A stretch of 64,000 bases of DNA from Siphonodentalium dalli. Lineage: Eukaryota > Mollusca > Scaphopoda > Gadilida > Siphonodentaliidae. The position numbers and the translations under genes are program-made. Below, piece by piece: positions 32,111 through 45,288 of this stretch (positions are counted from its first letter, which is position 1; the number at the start of each line of letters is the position of its first letter). The notes beneath the pieces are model-generated. The model had not been told where the DNA came from. It ran no database searches and saw only the letters and a list, made by a program, of their open reading frames with translations. The stretch covers positions 44,123,549 to 44,187,548 of the forward strand of contig CP136067.1 of NCBI GenBank assembly GCA_032622095.1, read 5' to 3'.

Positions 32111-32865
32111 TATCAACCCATCATGAAAATTCCAGTTATTGATAATTGTGTTCAAAGTCCCCACTGTCGTTGCCTAGATACAACGGTACTCATAACTACA
32201 TAATTATATTATAACGACAGCGTCAGTATATAACCGATTAGAGTCACACTAGAATGCACATACATGTATTTGGATAAGCTGTGGCACTTCCTCTCGGTCG
32301 TATCTCATTTTTAAATTAATATTTTACCTGGTAGTTTAGATCAAACTCTTCTGGCATCATAATAACGTTTCAGGATATGGAGAAATCAAGAGGTGATTAG
32401 TGGAGAAATTCATCCAATCGACAAAATATGACACATGAAAAGGTGCTATTTAAAGAGCGATTTGTCGCTTAAAATATGAATGGAACAAAAGATGTCACGA
32501 GCGCGATGTCACTAAAATTTTAATAATCTGAACAATTCATCGCTATAATGTGTATCAGCACGAAGTAGAATTCTATAAACAAGTTTATCTACCCTTATCT
32601 ATAGCTCATATTAACACCACATTGTAACACAGGTAAAATGGGGACGATTACCGATCGAATCAGAACTATTATTAATTTAAAGCTGTCATTCACCCAGCAC
32701 ACCCACTCATTGCTCTCATGTAGTTCAATTTCAACAAACTGCCATATAGGTATGGATCGTTTCTTGAACTTATATATCTGAACATTTCCCACCAGTTAAT
32801 ATGAGTCCTACTTTAAGTTGGATACCAAGACCCGTATCATATTCAGTAAATTACATTAAAGGTAC
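32111..32865. other. no gene seen
   Basis: AT-rich. A short minus-strand frame (32595-32792) has no recognisable feature. Confidence 0.4.
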
Positions 32866-33287
32866 TCAATCCGATTCGATGGTCCACATATGATCAGATT
32901 TCAACAACAACAACAACATTTTTAGAAATGCCGCTTCAGTTATCAGAATCGAATAATGCTAACCACTGTCAGCTATAGTATAAAATTGCCCGAAGCCTGT
33001 TATTTATCAACATGTTGTTCGACGAAATGTTGCTTTATTATCAACAGAAAGCCTCTTGATTTTAGACTTATCCATCTTAATCAGCATTTTGTCCGAGGCC
33101 GTCTTCTCGTCGTGTTTTACTGGACCTCTAAAAAGTATCGGTGGTGAAAAATAATAGATTTAAAAATTCGATATCTGATCTCTCTGATCTTTGATGGGTG
33201 GGTTCCTCGACTCGAATCAAATATTTTTTACCCCCGATGCCAACGAAATAGTAATATGCGAGCGTTAATTCGGATTATGCATCAATA
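32866..33287 (+). mobile_element. MITE family 3, copy 3
   Basis: Same left end TTAAAGGTACTCAATCCGAT and interior as copy 1. The right end is degraded (CGGATTATGCATCAATAAT). Confidence 0.78.
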
Positions 33288-35830
33288 ATTGCACCACTGA
33301 GTGTAGAAATGTTATCTGCTATAAATTATTCTTCAACCACGCGTGACATTTCATAACTCTAAACGCAGATACTATAGCGCATGTATGCAATAAAAGGTAA
33401 CTACTTGGTCATTCCGAATTTATTTTCCAATGTGTGCAAGATGTACCTATCTATATGTAGATCTTGCGAGAGAAAAAAACTCACAAAAGCTTTTTTGGTC
33501 AAGTTCACGAAAGAAATGAAATGTAGTTGAGTGTGTTGAAGGATAATGGCGCTGTGAATGGTTCTTAGGCACAATCATTGAGCGCCTACGGTCACAGCGA
33601 CATACCCCTCAATAAAACACAATCGAACTACAGTCATATCTTATATTTATGTAGCTTTTTCCTTATTAATGTTTACAAACTCAGCTGAATTTTTTTTTCT
33701 AAAATATGGCTGCAGTTTGGATATAATACCATGCCGCACTGTAAGTTAGTCCAATATTATACCTGTGATTTATCGAGCGATTTGTCGATGGCCGCGCACA
33801 CAAAAGCAAGCCCAGCTATTCTGGCTACCGCATTTGTGGAAATATGTGGCATCGGTTCGTTTTACGATGTGTTTCATTGGGATAGGCATCACCCAATTGG
33901 CTGTGTAACACACAGGCTATGTAACTATATGGTTAGTTGTTTAGGGTACAGATATATCCAAATCTTGTCTACTAATCATGTGTATTCGTGTCACTCAGAT
34001 AATATTTAGAATTTATTATACACAGACGAACAAGCTCGTGGAAGGGTCCATTGAATTTATTTCTAGTTTCCTGAAAAATATTTTTCGGAAGGGTCAATTC
34101 ATTTGAAGATCGAGGCAAATTAGCATACCTTCGGTACTGGGAATATGTGGCATAGAGCACAGCATATTACAAACAAGAAAACCAATGTCAGAAATGGTAA
34201 CGCGCTCAAGATCATATATTATATACCCATGAATGTAATTATAGAATATAAAATATATTGGTTTCACGAATGACCAACTCATAATTCCGTTACAACAACT
34301 AATCCTTCAAATTATTACAACTATATATGGCTTATCACTGAAGGTTGCTCATGCATCTCACCCGAATTCCCAACTACACATTTTACCGGACTCGGCCTCC
34401 GGGTCGCAGTTCGACTTTTAATCCGTCACAAAAATTCCCATTTCTATAAATAAAACGCCCTTGGCCCATGTGTACCAAGAATTAGCGAAACATTATACAC
34501 GCGGAGCGCGAAATGATATTGATGCATGGGGTATAGATTTGAAATGTAGTCAGTTGTTTGGGACTTAGTGACAGTGTTTTCTAAATTTCTGACCGCGGGA
34601 GACAAATATCTGAACTTGTTCATGTGAGCACATTTCAAAATATAACATCACCTACAAATTGGTAACCCGAGTGTTTGTCCACTTACAGTATAAGCAGGGA
34701 CGTTGCTATGGCATTCCAACGGGGGTGAGCCCATTAATTTCCAACTATATAGGATTTGGTCTAATAAAATTTCCAATTATATAGTATTTGGTTTTGAGTA
34801 ATGCAAAATTCCAATGTTGGCTTAATGGTTTAATAATTTGGGTTTCTTTTTATTCTTTTAAAGATTATGGCCTGTGTAAATAAAGACACTAGTAACAGGA
34901 ATGACATAGCATTTATCCATGTGTCATATTGAGTACACCATGTATACAGTACATTGTACATGATATTAATCAGAATATGGTTGAGGAACCAACACGAGTT
35001 ACATGTATTCGAATTCAAAGAAGTCACAAGTTATAACTCACACAATGGTAACATGTATGCATGCTGAATGATTGTTATATTGTTAAATCTGTCCTCAGAA
35101 AGATGTGGAGGTTTTACATTAATAATAGACTAGTTACCATGAATCTACGGTTGGTAAAACATACCAGTCTGAACTTGAAAGGAATGCTTTGCTTTCAACT
35201 TCATATATTCAGGTAATGAGCATTAGTGGAATTTATTTACTCAAATGACTGTGTATTAACTTGTAATATTGATATTACATTGCTATACCTTGCAGGACAA
35301 ATTGAAATAAACCGAATAATATATTTCTATGAGAGGAACTAGACCCCCCCAAGGACCATAATTTTCAATAGTTGGAAATTTCCTGAGTATAAGCTTGTAT
35401 AATTTAATCATAAACTGCATTGTCAATTGACGGAATACTGCAAACAATTAGTTGTCGCTTAATTGGCCATTAAGGTTATATAGAGAGTAATCACTTGATT
35501 GAACTGCATGGTGACGTGGAATAATTAATGAGCAGGTCGTTGCACAAACACGAGAGCACGAGAGCGCATCGCGCTCGAGTGTTTTACAATATAGTCCCTG
35601 CCTCGAATGAATAATTTCACGTCTCCATTTCAATCAAGTAATTATTCTGTTTATTATATTCCACTTAAAACATCTCAATTTACCTGAAATCCGAATAATA
35701 CCGCCATTATACCGATGACGCATGAATGTTAGCGCGCATGAATACATAATGCGCTAGTAAAAGTGACATAAATCACAGTGAGATTATTGTTTTAATCACG
35801 CGATAAATCAAGGTAAGTCACATTTAGGAA
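33288..35830. other. no gene seen; one hAT-like fragment
   Basis: The only recognisable piece is at 34693-34820, which starts CAGGGACGTTGCTA and has repeated TTTCCAA words, like the hAT family. A GGAAATTTCC word also occurs near 35377. No supported gene. Confidence 0.4.
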
Positions 35831-35980
35831 TGTAATAAATAGAGGATCTACAACTCGTCCCCAGTTTATAGTGGAACTTATCAAACTAGTCCAGTAGATT
35901 AGGTCCAGAACTAATTTACTGGACGAGTTTTGTAAATTCCGCTATAAACTGGGGACGAGTTGTAGATTATATTTATTACA
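35831..35980. repeat. foldback inverted repeat
   Basis: TGTAATAAAT and ATTTATTACA bound arms of about 60 nt that share CTACAACTCGTCCCCAGTTT and its complement. Inside, a second pair matches TCCAGTA with TACTGGA. Confidence 0.88.
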
Positions 35981-36537
35981 TGATCCAAAACCTCGATAAA
36001 ACATAGTTAAATCAACAAATGGGACGTGAAAACTAACATCGGCTTCAATATAAGGCCTGCGATGACGTTTCATGTAACCATGCGTAACTAGGCATTGTTT
36101 TCCCGCGTAAAGAAATAGTCCCAGATAATTTAATTGCGTACATTTAATGAAATAATTGTTCAAACTCTTCATTCGTTAGAGTTTTGTTCGAAAAATAATG
36201 GAAGCCGTAGTATTTTGAAACATAGAATACGCAATGTAAACAGACGACAAACCGGAAGTCAAAGGTCACCTGGCACTATTTCCTGTTTTGAAACGAACAA
36301 TTTATAGAATGGTTTTATTGAATGGAATAAGGGTAGGATCATGTAATAAATAGAAAAATAATCATTTGACTTCGAGGGGTACGTAAAACCCGAGTGAGCG
36401 AACAAGGGATTTACCAATAGCCCCGACTCCCCGAGTGAATTATGTTACGTAAACAACGAAACCAATTGAATAATCTGTTTATTACACACTTTCCACCATT
36501 AAAAGGCGTTAACTCTAAATATAATATGTGACAAAAT

Positions 36538-38424
36538 ACACTCTAAGAATTAGGGGTTCTTTGTGGTTCTTTGAAGAACTCAAGGGTTCTCTGTAAGAAC
36601 TCAAAGGTTCCTCGGTGTCAGAAAAGGTTATCTGTAATCGATAGGGTTCGTCGGTGTGTAACTAGGGTTCTCTTGGATGCTGAAGGGTTCTTCATGACCC
36701 AACAATAAAGCAGTTGATGCATGTGCCATGGAGCCGAATTGAGTGATTAACATGAATAAAACATCAACCAGAGAGAAAGGAGTACGTGTTTGTTCGCAGG
36801 GTTGGGGAATGGTAATGTATAATAGTAATGCATTGCAAGGCATTACATTTTCTCAAGCAATGCAAAGTAATGTGTACTGCACACTTTTCTGCATTATATA
36901 ATGCAGACTTTTACGCGTAGCCTAAAGCAAATAATGTAGGCCTACTACTAACCAAAATGGTGAGTAATTCAATTACAATTTGAATTACATGTGTGATGTT
37001 TGCCTCTTGGAAATTAGGACTGCTTTCTTTAATTCTTACCAAATAAACCTTGAAATAACAGTGGTTTCTTTATGACTGTTGGTGTTGGTTATCTTTTATA
37101 AATATTGCTGCACCTGTTGTTTTTTTCTCCATATGTATAAGACACTGACTCAGAGGCATGTAGCCTATACATATGCCATATCAAGGGATTTATTGCTGCA
37201 TTGTTTGTTACTTTGTGCGACGATGATTTGTTGTTTTATATTGCGTTCTTCAATGCATCATATATTTTCCTATTTGCTGAAAATATTGATAATGGTAATT
37301 GTGATGCACTTCATGTAATGGTAATGCATTGCTTTATATCTTGATTGTAATGGTTGTAATTGAGACTTCCGGCTCCACTGATTGAGCCCAAACTTCCTAT
37401 CTAAGTGTAAAAAGCCACGAGAAGTGTCATCGCACCGCTTCTGAGAACGTCCGAGCACTCCTTCACCCTTCGCCCTGCCAACGTCCTTGGAATTGAGGGG
37501 TTAAATGGTCTCAACATATGTATGACCCGATGCAGGAAGGACACCTCTAAATTCACACAACGTATTTACTACGTGAAATTTGTTGTGTTCTTTTCAGATC
37601 GGACCATTTAAAACTGTCTCCTTATCATCTGTATGTGTCACAAGTGAAAAATGGATGAGTTTATTGTCCGATTGTTAACATCAACCGATTGTTTATTTGG
37701 CATTAATTGGGCGACACGTAATGTAAAGTGTTATATATTGCGAAGAGCCGACAACGTCATTACACGTTCGTCGTGTATTCGTAACATATACATAAATATG
37801 TGTTAAAGTGCAGACTAATACACCACCTTCGTGTCATCAAGAATATGAATCACACCAAAATTAAGCGAATTGTATATGCAGGTATAATATTACCTTTACA
37901 TATCATTCCCCAAATGCTTCAATATAATGACAATCTATTAGTTATTATAACAAAACCCCAAAGTGTTCGCAACGGCGCGATATAGGCAAGGTAGCCAACA
38001 TCTTATCATTATGCGATATTTCGTTGTTGCGAAATGGGCCGAACGATCAATGTAATGTGGACAGTTGGTTTGTGGTTCCGTGAGCCCGATAACCAGAGCT
38101 GAGTCGTTTTATTAAAATAATGTGGAATGTTCAGGTACCATTTATCTTAGAATTGTTTCCTGTATTATACTCTAGTGGGGTTCTAATAAAGGTTCCCTCA
38201 AGAACCATGTTGGGATATATTATGGTTTCCTTAAGAACCCTGTTCTGTTATTAACAGGGTTCTCTGAAGAACCATCTTGGGGTTCTTCTGTGGAACCTTA
38301 TGCTATGGTTCTTCAGTAGAACCTTACGATGGGGTCCTTTGAAGCACCAAATAAGGTGTTCCTATTGTGACAAGGTGAAGAACCTTTTTTGGTTCTCTTG
38401 AGGACTTCTGGTTCTAAGAGTGTT
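36538..38424. mobile_element. long element with terminal GGTTCTT arrays
   Basis: Ends ACACTCTAAGAA and TTCTAAGAGTGT are inverted. Next to the left end (36555-36700) and the right end (38165-38415) lie irregular arrays of GGTTCTTTGAAGAAC-like words. The 1.9-kb interior has a further pair of TAATGCATTGC blocks (36825 and 37325) that may mark a nested repeat. Terminal arrays of this kind recall hAT-type MITEs in animals; that class is inferred. No target duplication is clear and there is no ORF. Confidence 0.6.
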
Positions 38425-39399
38425 GTACCAGATCAGCCGAATGCGTGCGCTCACCGGGGGCGTAATCAGGTAATTCACAGGTGTAACATTATCACTGGTA
38501 ATTCACCGATAAATCCTTATAAATCACAGTCAAGTATATAATAAAAATCGATAAACTTAATGGGATCTGGAGTCGGTCATACAGTCTTTTTTCAGAGAGC
38601 ACAGGTACGCGAACTAGTTTCCGGACACAAGCCCGACACGTGTTTGGAAAGATGTCAGCTTTGTTGATTTCAATTGACTGACCAATGAAAATAATGGAAA
38701 TTATATTTCTCTTAAACTTGATACGTGATTGACAGGCGCTTGTTACCATATATTGGGGGGAAATTAGACCTTTTTTATCACTATTGGGATTAAATTATAA
38801 GAAATAACTCTTGTTTAGATTAAATGTATGAGTTATAATCGAATGTTTGAAGACAAAATTGCTATACAGCGCACGCGTTATAGAATTCGTCTTCAAACTT
38901 TTCGGTTATAGCTACATAAACTTAATTGATACAAGAGTCATACTTATAGAAATTTAGAATCATGAGTATATAGTTGCTAAATTAGCCGGATATATAGTTT
39001 AATCGCAAACGTAAGACCAAAGCTCGCCCATCGGCATATAGCCATATAGCCATATAGACGTGCAGTATATATAGCATATACAAGCTTGGTATATACGATT
39101 AATTGGTTCGGTTTAATGGCGTTTACCATCGCTCAACCACGCGTTCGCAACCCGACGTTGTCAATTTTATGGATGGAGCAGAGACCGAGCAGCGGGTATT
39201 GTGTCTACCCGAATAACCAATTTCCCCTTTCTGTGCCGTGATAATAATCCAACTTTGAGAGTTGTCATTTAGCCCCCAGGCCCATTCTTAAAACTATTGA
39301 ATCAGCCCACCCCATGTTTCCCATCGTCCCGTGTGTACTCAGATTAGGACATTTCCAAACAATGTTATGGATTGATAATTAAATGACCAATCACAATCC
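38425..39399. other. no gene seen
   Basis: AT-rich. A short repeat GCCATATAGCCATATAG is near 39040. Confidence 0.4.
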
Positions 39400-39799
39400 T
39401 TAACCCTTTACCCAACAGAACGACCCTGTGCCAATGCATTCTCTTATATATGCGAGTCGACCATAGGTCGCCTCGCATATATAAGAGAATGCATTGGCTT
39501 AACACATTAAAAATTATAAAATTGTTAAAGAATGTAAGAAAAAATGGTAAAAAGTGTTAAAAAACGATTTTTTTTAGGCCAATGCATTCTCTTATACATG
39601 AGAGGCGACCTATGGTCGACTCGCATATATAAGAGAATGCATTGGCACAGGGCATAACTTTGACCATCACAATGTGGTCAATGAACCGGTTCCAATGCTA
39701 TCCATATTTGTATGGTGTTATTGAGACAGACCGAAGATATTATAGGCTGTTGAAGCTTTATTTGGGCGTTTTTGGCCGGTTTGTTGGGTAAAGGGTTAA
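39400..39799 (+). mobile_element. piggyBac-like MITE, copy 4 (full length)
   Basis: TTAA-flanked, same ends and hairpin pair. It is somewhat more diverged than copies 1-3: the second hairpin has changes in one arm (TATACATGAGAGG for TATATATGCGAGG) and GGGCGTTTTTGGCC near the right end, which it shares with copy 5. Confidence 0.87.
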
Positions 39800-40611
39800 C
39801 CAGCATTCCGAAAACAAAGCGGTAATAAAGGGATCAGGCAGAACGCAAACGAATTCCAAGGTAAACATTCGGGTAGATCTGTCACACACAAATCAGGGTG
39901 ATTCGGGTAAAACATCGGCTTTAATTTGCTTTTAATTAGTATGATAATTGGTATATTTTCGGAAGTTTAACCACATTGGTTAAAGTGTTGTAGACATTCG
40001 GGTGGTATATATAGCGGTATGCGGATGTAACGTTGTCGCGATGAAAACACTGGTTACCTATTGGTTGTTGTAGTCGTCAATTTAAAGGATTTAGAAGTAA
40101 AACATCGAATACTGTGGGCAGTGTTTTGAAGGAGTATATACGAGGAACGGTGTTTAGAGAATTATTCTAAGCTATATATCTCGTTCAATGTTCGAGTTTA
40201 CATTGAAATTAGTTTGCAACTGTACATTAGGGATATCTAATGGCCGCCTTATTCAGTTACAGGTATTTATTATACGCTCAACAGTGAATTATAGGAAAAA
40301 ATCGCGTTTAGATAAAAATCGATATCACCCAGAAGAAGTTGAAGAAGAACCCATTGTGATATTCTAATTTATATTATATTCACTGATATTTAATACAGTT
40401 ATAATTTAAATCTATTTTATGTTGAAATTCGACATATTTATGGGGGGGGGGGGGTAAACGGGACAATACAGGAACTATATTTTTATATTCTGCGGATGGT
40501 GCATGAAGTAGCACTGCGATGGCTTCAAAAATTATGCATCGATTGAGGACGATTGTGAGATCATTTAACGTCGTAAATTGTGAATTTCTTTGGAAATGCG
40601 TATAATAAAAA
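39800..40611. other. no gene seen
   Basis: AT-rich, with a run of 13 G near 40441. Confidence 0.4.
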
Positions 40612-40709
40612 GAATATCTAGTGTTTTTGAGTGGATACCGAAAAATATGTCATTCGTGACCGCGACATATGTTTATTTTTCGGTATCCACCCAAAAACAC
40701 TAGATATCC
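40612..40709. repeat. foldback, GATATCTAGTGTTTTTGAG family, copy 1
   Basis: Left arm ATATCTAGTGTTTTTGAGTG and right arm CACCCAAAAACACTAGATAT, about 42 nt each, with an inner pair GACATAT/ATATGTC. A second member lies at 41904-41991. Confidence 0.85.
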
Positions 40710-40787
40710 TCCATAATGAGTCCATATATCTTCAAACATTTTGTTCTGTTCCTTCTGTCTCTCGCCCGTACAGTCCTTCATTTTGGA

Positions 40788-40883
40788 TCACATGTGGCTT
40801 AGTGCGTTAGTTGCATTGCACACATAAATCCAACTGGAGTCGTCGAGCACAGTCTAAGTTGGTTCGAATCCTACACGAGCTCT
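40788..40883 (+). other. tRNA-like sequence (possible SINE head)
   Basis: TGGCTTAGTGCG (40795-40806) resembles a Pol III A box and GGTTCGAATCC (40861-40871) matches the B box consensus, about 55 nt apart. The B box sits in a T-arm-like context (GTTGG-TTCGAAT-CCTAC). The acceptor stem does not pair and no clear anticodon arm forms, so this is not a functional tRNA gene. It may be a decayed tRNA-derived SINE joined to the LINE tail. Confidence 0.35.
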
Positions 40884-41177
40884 TATGGGTAAAGTACGTG
40901 CTGTATTAGAAGAATGTGGCCAATCGCATTTATGGGGAGGTAAACGTATACAAAATGTAGACTATTTAATTGATTACATAAGATGTTGCTTGATAGATAA
41001 TTTTTATTTCGTCGAGCACAGTCTAAGTTGGTTCGAATCCTACACGAGCTCGTATGGGTAAGGTACGTGCTGTATTAGAAGAATGTGGCCAATCGCATTT
41101 ATGGGGAGGTAAACGTATACAAAATGTAGACTATTTAATTGATTACATAAGATGTTGCTTGATAGATAATTTTATTT
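40841..41177 (+). repeat. tandem duplication, 169-bp unit
   Basis: Two adjacent, nearly identical units (40841-41009 and 41010-41177), each with the B-box-like motif and the start of the LINE C-terminal coding. The junction shows CGTC microhomology (ATTTCGTC before GAGCAC or TTTGTC). Confidence 0.92.
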
Positions 41178-41690
41178 CGTCTTTGTCGACCGATATCGCT
41201 AAGTCAAGTAGAGGCACCGTTTATCGAATATACAAACACAATTTCCAGTTTGACGACTATCTATACTGTACGAATTAAAATGACAGAAAAACATTATGCA
41301 AATTTCGAACATGCAACCATATAGACTCCCAGTCGAAGTGGGTAGATGGCATGACATTGAAATTGAAGAACGAACTTGCACGTTATGTACTTCTGAAGAC
41401 GTTGGCGACGAATTCCATTATCTATTCAAATGCGATAAATTTAAAGAATCAAGAACCCGTCTCTTTCCAATACAATTCATTAAAATCCAAATGAAATAGT
41501 TATGAGTGAACTTGACAAACAATTATTTCGACATATATCTATTCTGATAAGACAAATAGTCAACGAATTTTCTTATATTTATATATCATATAACGTACAA
41601 GAACGCCCATGCATTAGAATATATCATATTATAAAACAGTGTTTAAATCTACTGAAGTATATATATACATGTACGGTAGCCATATTATAG
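41054..41690 (+). pseudogene. LINE ORF2 C-terminal fragment
   Basis: Frame 41054-41278 reads VRAVLEECGQSHLW, DYIRCCLIDNFI, GTVYRIYKHNFQFDDYL. After a frameshift, 41296-41499 gives PYRLPVEVGRWHDI and the Cys/His motif CTLC...GDEFHYLFKC, and a third frame 41502-41690 holds the end (DKQLFRHISILIRQIVNEF). It is homologous in order to 18947-19585 and to the end of the 25-29 kb LINE, and 5'-truncated. The 3' end at about 41835-41857 consists of AATTG repeats after AATAAATG, again a short-repeat tail. Confidence 0.82.
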
Positions 41691-41903
41691 GATATGTATG
41701 ACATTATTTATTTAATTGATAGCATGTTGGCTTGATACATATGTTTGTTCGCCATGTTGACCACATGTAAATATGTACATATCTGTATATACTTAATATA
41801 TTTATCTCAATGCCTTTGTTAAGGAAATGAGAAATAAATGAATTGAATTGAATTGAGAGGCAAATGTGGGGCGAGGCTTTGTCTGGCAAATGTGACAAAT
41901 AGA

Positions 41904-41991
41904 GGATATCTAGTGTTTTTGAGTGGATATACTGGAAATTATCTCATCAGTGATAGAAGCAAATTTGTATTTTCTCACTCAAAAACATTAA
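41904..41991. repeat. foldback, GATATCTAGTGTTTTTGAG family, copy 2
   Basis: Left arm GGATATCTAGTGTTTTTGAG; the right arm (CTCACTCAAAAACATTA) is shorter and more diverged than in copy 1. The two copies bracket the LINE fragment. Confidence 0.75.
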
Positions 41992-43694
41992 AACGAGATG
42001 CTTGAATCTTTTACAAGTTATATACTCCCGCATATATCAACGACATGCGCTTTTAAGTTATACATAACTTCAATATGCGAAGTATATTGGTTAAGAATTA
42101 TGCCATTGTATTAATCACATGCATGGTTACTGCGTGTGGACATATAAGACGATAGTTGCGTTATCAACTCTTAAAATCCAGCCCCGTTGTTCTACTTTGG
42201 TATTTTATATTCCGAATTGGCATTTTATACCATGATTTATACGACAATTCGACGATAGTAATCTAGAACGTCAATGATGTCTCCCAATCTATGCACAATG
42301 AGCTCCCATGCACGGAGACTCCCAATAGTTCGCGTCTACACCCGCCCACAAAAACAAACATTTGCATAGTGCTCACGAACCCAACGTAATTCATTTCTTT
42401 GTCGAGGCGTGCTGCTCATTTGCATACCATGCATGCAGGGGTTATATATCACATTGAAACATAACATGTCACCATGCGAGGATACAGTGATATAATTACT
42501 ATTCTTCGTCTTGGCACAACGATATAAATGCATTCTTCGAGTCAAAGAAATCAGTATATGCATACATGCCCAAAATACAGATTATTGCGTCGATAGTATA
42601 TATTACGTATATATTCTACACTGTCTACAATGCAAAACGAATATGTTTAAATGTTTGCGTACATCGACGTTTAGTTTCGAACAGAGTTAAACCGGGACAT
42701 ATTCCTACAATTGTGTTCGCGGTAAAGTCCACATTCAACAGCAACTAACACGAACTAATAAAATGATTTAACAGGTGCAAATTTCGTGCCTGAACCAATA
42801 TCTAATGTAACATACGTCATTTTAGACGACCTTGATTCGAATATTTTCACCCATGAATCAGCTGGAAGTTGTCCAACCATATATATGTAGTTTTTTGTTG
42901 TTGTTGTTGATCATATAGGAAATTACAACCATGCAGTTTGAAGTATCGTTGAAAGATTGAACACCCAAAACAAAGACACTCTACAGCCACGTTCATATAT
43001 TAATGGTTGTCGGTTATATAGGCTACTGTTGGTCGGTGATTTCTGTGTGTATGGTGTTGTGATATTTCGGTGAAAGTAACCACGTGTGCTCAACCACGAT
43101 ATAATCGTGATATCCATGTAACATACCATAGAGCTGTTGACAGTGACGTTAAACCGCATCTTGCCCACAGGTCCACCTACATATTTGTTATCACATATGG
43201 ATGGGTGTATCAGTTATTTTGCCTCAAGTTGACATGCAGAATATATCCTTACTTTCCTTGTGAAAGTTGACAGTTTCCTAATCGCTATTTATATTTATAC
43301 TTTAAGAATTCGGGTTGTTTTCATGCGGACGTTAGGTCTTCTATTCAAACAGCTAGATAGGGTTCCAAATGCATCGATCTGAATGTCTGTAAATCTCTAC
43401 ACTTCAGGAGTATACGTGATATTCGTCGCCTAGTTCGTTGTTATATAATGTACATACTGTGATCGAATAGTCATTTTAAGCCAAGGACCTTGTTCAACTG
43501 GTAGTTTGTACACCATATGCTATTGGAAAGAAGAAGCTCCATACATATATACGGAAGTTATAAGGTCGCACACAAGTTTAATACGTTTTATTGTGACGAC
43601 AAATGTTCGGTTCTGTACTTGATTTGATCTAGATCGTAACGGTATATTCTTTCGACGAAGGTCGAAGGAATACACAGCTCTGTCCTGCAAAGTA
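41992..43694. other. no gene seen
   Basis: AT-rich, with a short (TTG)n near 42892. No conserved ORF. Confidence 0.45.
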
Positions 43695-43907
43695 CAGTAA
43701 AGCTCTAATTAATCGACCTCTTAACCAAAGCAGAATTATGGGTAACTTTTCAGGATTTAGTCGGAAATATGGCTTGTTGCCATTCATCGGAAAGCTCTCG
43801 AGGAGAGCTTTCCGATGAATGGGAACAAGCCATATTTCCGACTAAATCCTGAAAAGTTACCCATAATTCTGCTTTGGTTAAGAGGTCGATTAATTAGAGC
43901 ATTACTG
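43695..43907. mobile_element. foldback Tc1/mariner-like MITE, copy 2
   Basis: 213 bp bounded by TA. Ends CAGTAAAGCTCTAATTAATC and ...ATTAGAGCATTACTG. The whole element is an almost perfect palindrome with its centre at GAAAGCTCTCGAGGAGAGCTT. Homologous to 5909-6135. Confidence 0.85.
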
Positions 43908-44289
43908 TATATGGCATTCCAACGAGGCGTAATATGAGTTGTAAGGTATACTAAGGGTGCGTTCATATACACTCGGAAATTTGCCAAGCATTCCTATGCG
44001 GTCATTTCAGTATATATATAGAAAGATACAAATTGCCAGAAACCGAATGCATTACTGCTTACAAATTTCACATGTACCACAGCTAAGAACTATGTAGCTC
44101 CACTGGTAGCGATGCTATCGAAATTTGCCTGTAAATAGCATACAATATTGTATCTCACGTGACTTTGTTATTGAAATCAAGCTTTCCGATTGGTTGGCTA
44201 CTCGACTCTATGGCCGGATTCGTCATCTCCAGTTTTACACGAAAAGACAAAATGTTGTGTATTTACATGTATATGTGGTTATACAAAAG
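43908..44289. other. no gene seen
   Basis: AT-rich spacer. Confidence 0.35.
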
Positions 44290-44680
44290 AGTATACGATC
44301 TGTCTATCTATATGTCTGTCCGTCTGTCTGTTCACAACTTTTCTCCCAGACCCTGGACCGATTTCAATCAAATTATGTGTGGTGACTCGGGGTAACTAGG
44401 AGGATGGTATAACAGCGTCAGGTTTTCAAAATTTTATTTTAAAAATAAGCAAAATGTAATTACAAAAAAGAAAGAAAATATAGTGTTGTTAAATTGAGAA
44501 AGGAGTTGAATCTAAGAAGAAACAAAATGTAATTTAATTTGTGTTTGTTTTAAATTTAATTAAATGTTGTTTTTTTTAATTAAAATGTTCAAATGATAAA
44601 AGTGTGCGCAAAGGTGTCGCAGGCTCCTAGCGCACAAAGGGGCCGCAGGCGCCTCTGACGCTGAATAAAGACTCCACAAT
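44290..44680 (-). repeat. dispersed element with CTGTCTGTC ends, copy 2
   Basis: Shares, in inverted orientation, the blocks CTGGACCGATTTCAATCAAA and GCCGCAGGCGCCTCTGACGC with 29640-30215. It includes CTATCTATATGTCTGTCCGTC. The AT-rich middle differs. Confidence 0.55.
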
Positions 44681-45288
44681 CTAGTCAATCCTGCACCAAG
44701 AGGTCAGTCAAGTAAAGGCAATTTGCTTATGAGTATACACCAGAAGCGGCATCTGAACTGTTGGACAGGTTTTAATAAAGAAATATATTACATGCGTTGC
44801 TTTTTTTCAATGTTATAAATTTCTCGTCATGCAGAAAATAAAAAAACTTCCCAGGCTTTAAATGAACAGGTGGAATATTATGTGAATGTATGGGCGTAAC
44901 CACATGCAGTAGAGCTTTGTGGTATGATATACACCAAAATGGGTTATCAAATTTGACCCATAAAGAAATATAATTTTAGTATTGCAAACTACACCACGTG
45001 TACCTGGTATCACCGACCCGGAAGGTATCACCAAACCGGACCGAATGGGAAAGAATTTTCACGCATATAATATGCGAATATTGTGTTTCTCAATGTAAAA
45101 CTGACAAGGAACCATACGAAGAAGGAATATTTACCCACCCGATGTCAGTCGGTTTTCCCAGATCTAACCATTTACCAATTTTTAGCGAATTATTTCAATA
45201 GTCTTTTCTGTTTTGCTCTCTAAAATTTTCAAGAAAATCTATTCACTAACATAATCAGCGGCCTTCCACACTGCCGACAATATGTCAG
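44681..45288. other. no gene seen
   Basis: Contains CTTCCCAGGCTTTAAA near 44849, which recurs near 54460: a short dispersed repeat. Confidence 0.4.

Noticed and set aside
40788-40883. Functional tRNA gene
   Set aside because: The B box is good, but the acceptor stem does not pair and no anticodon arm forms.
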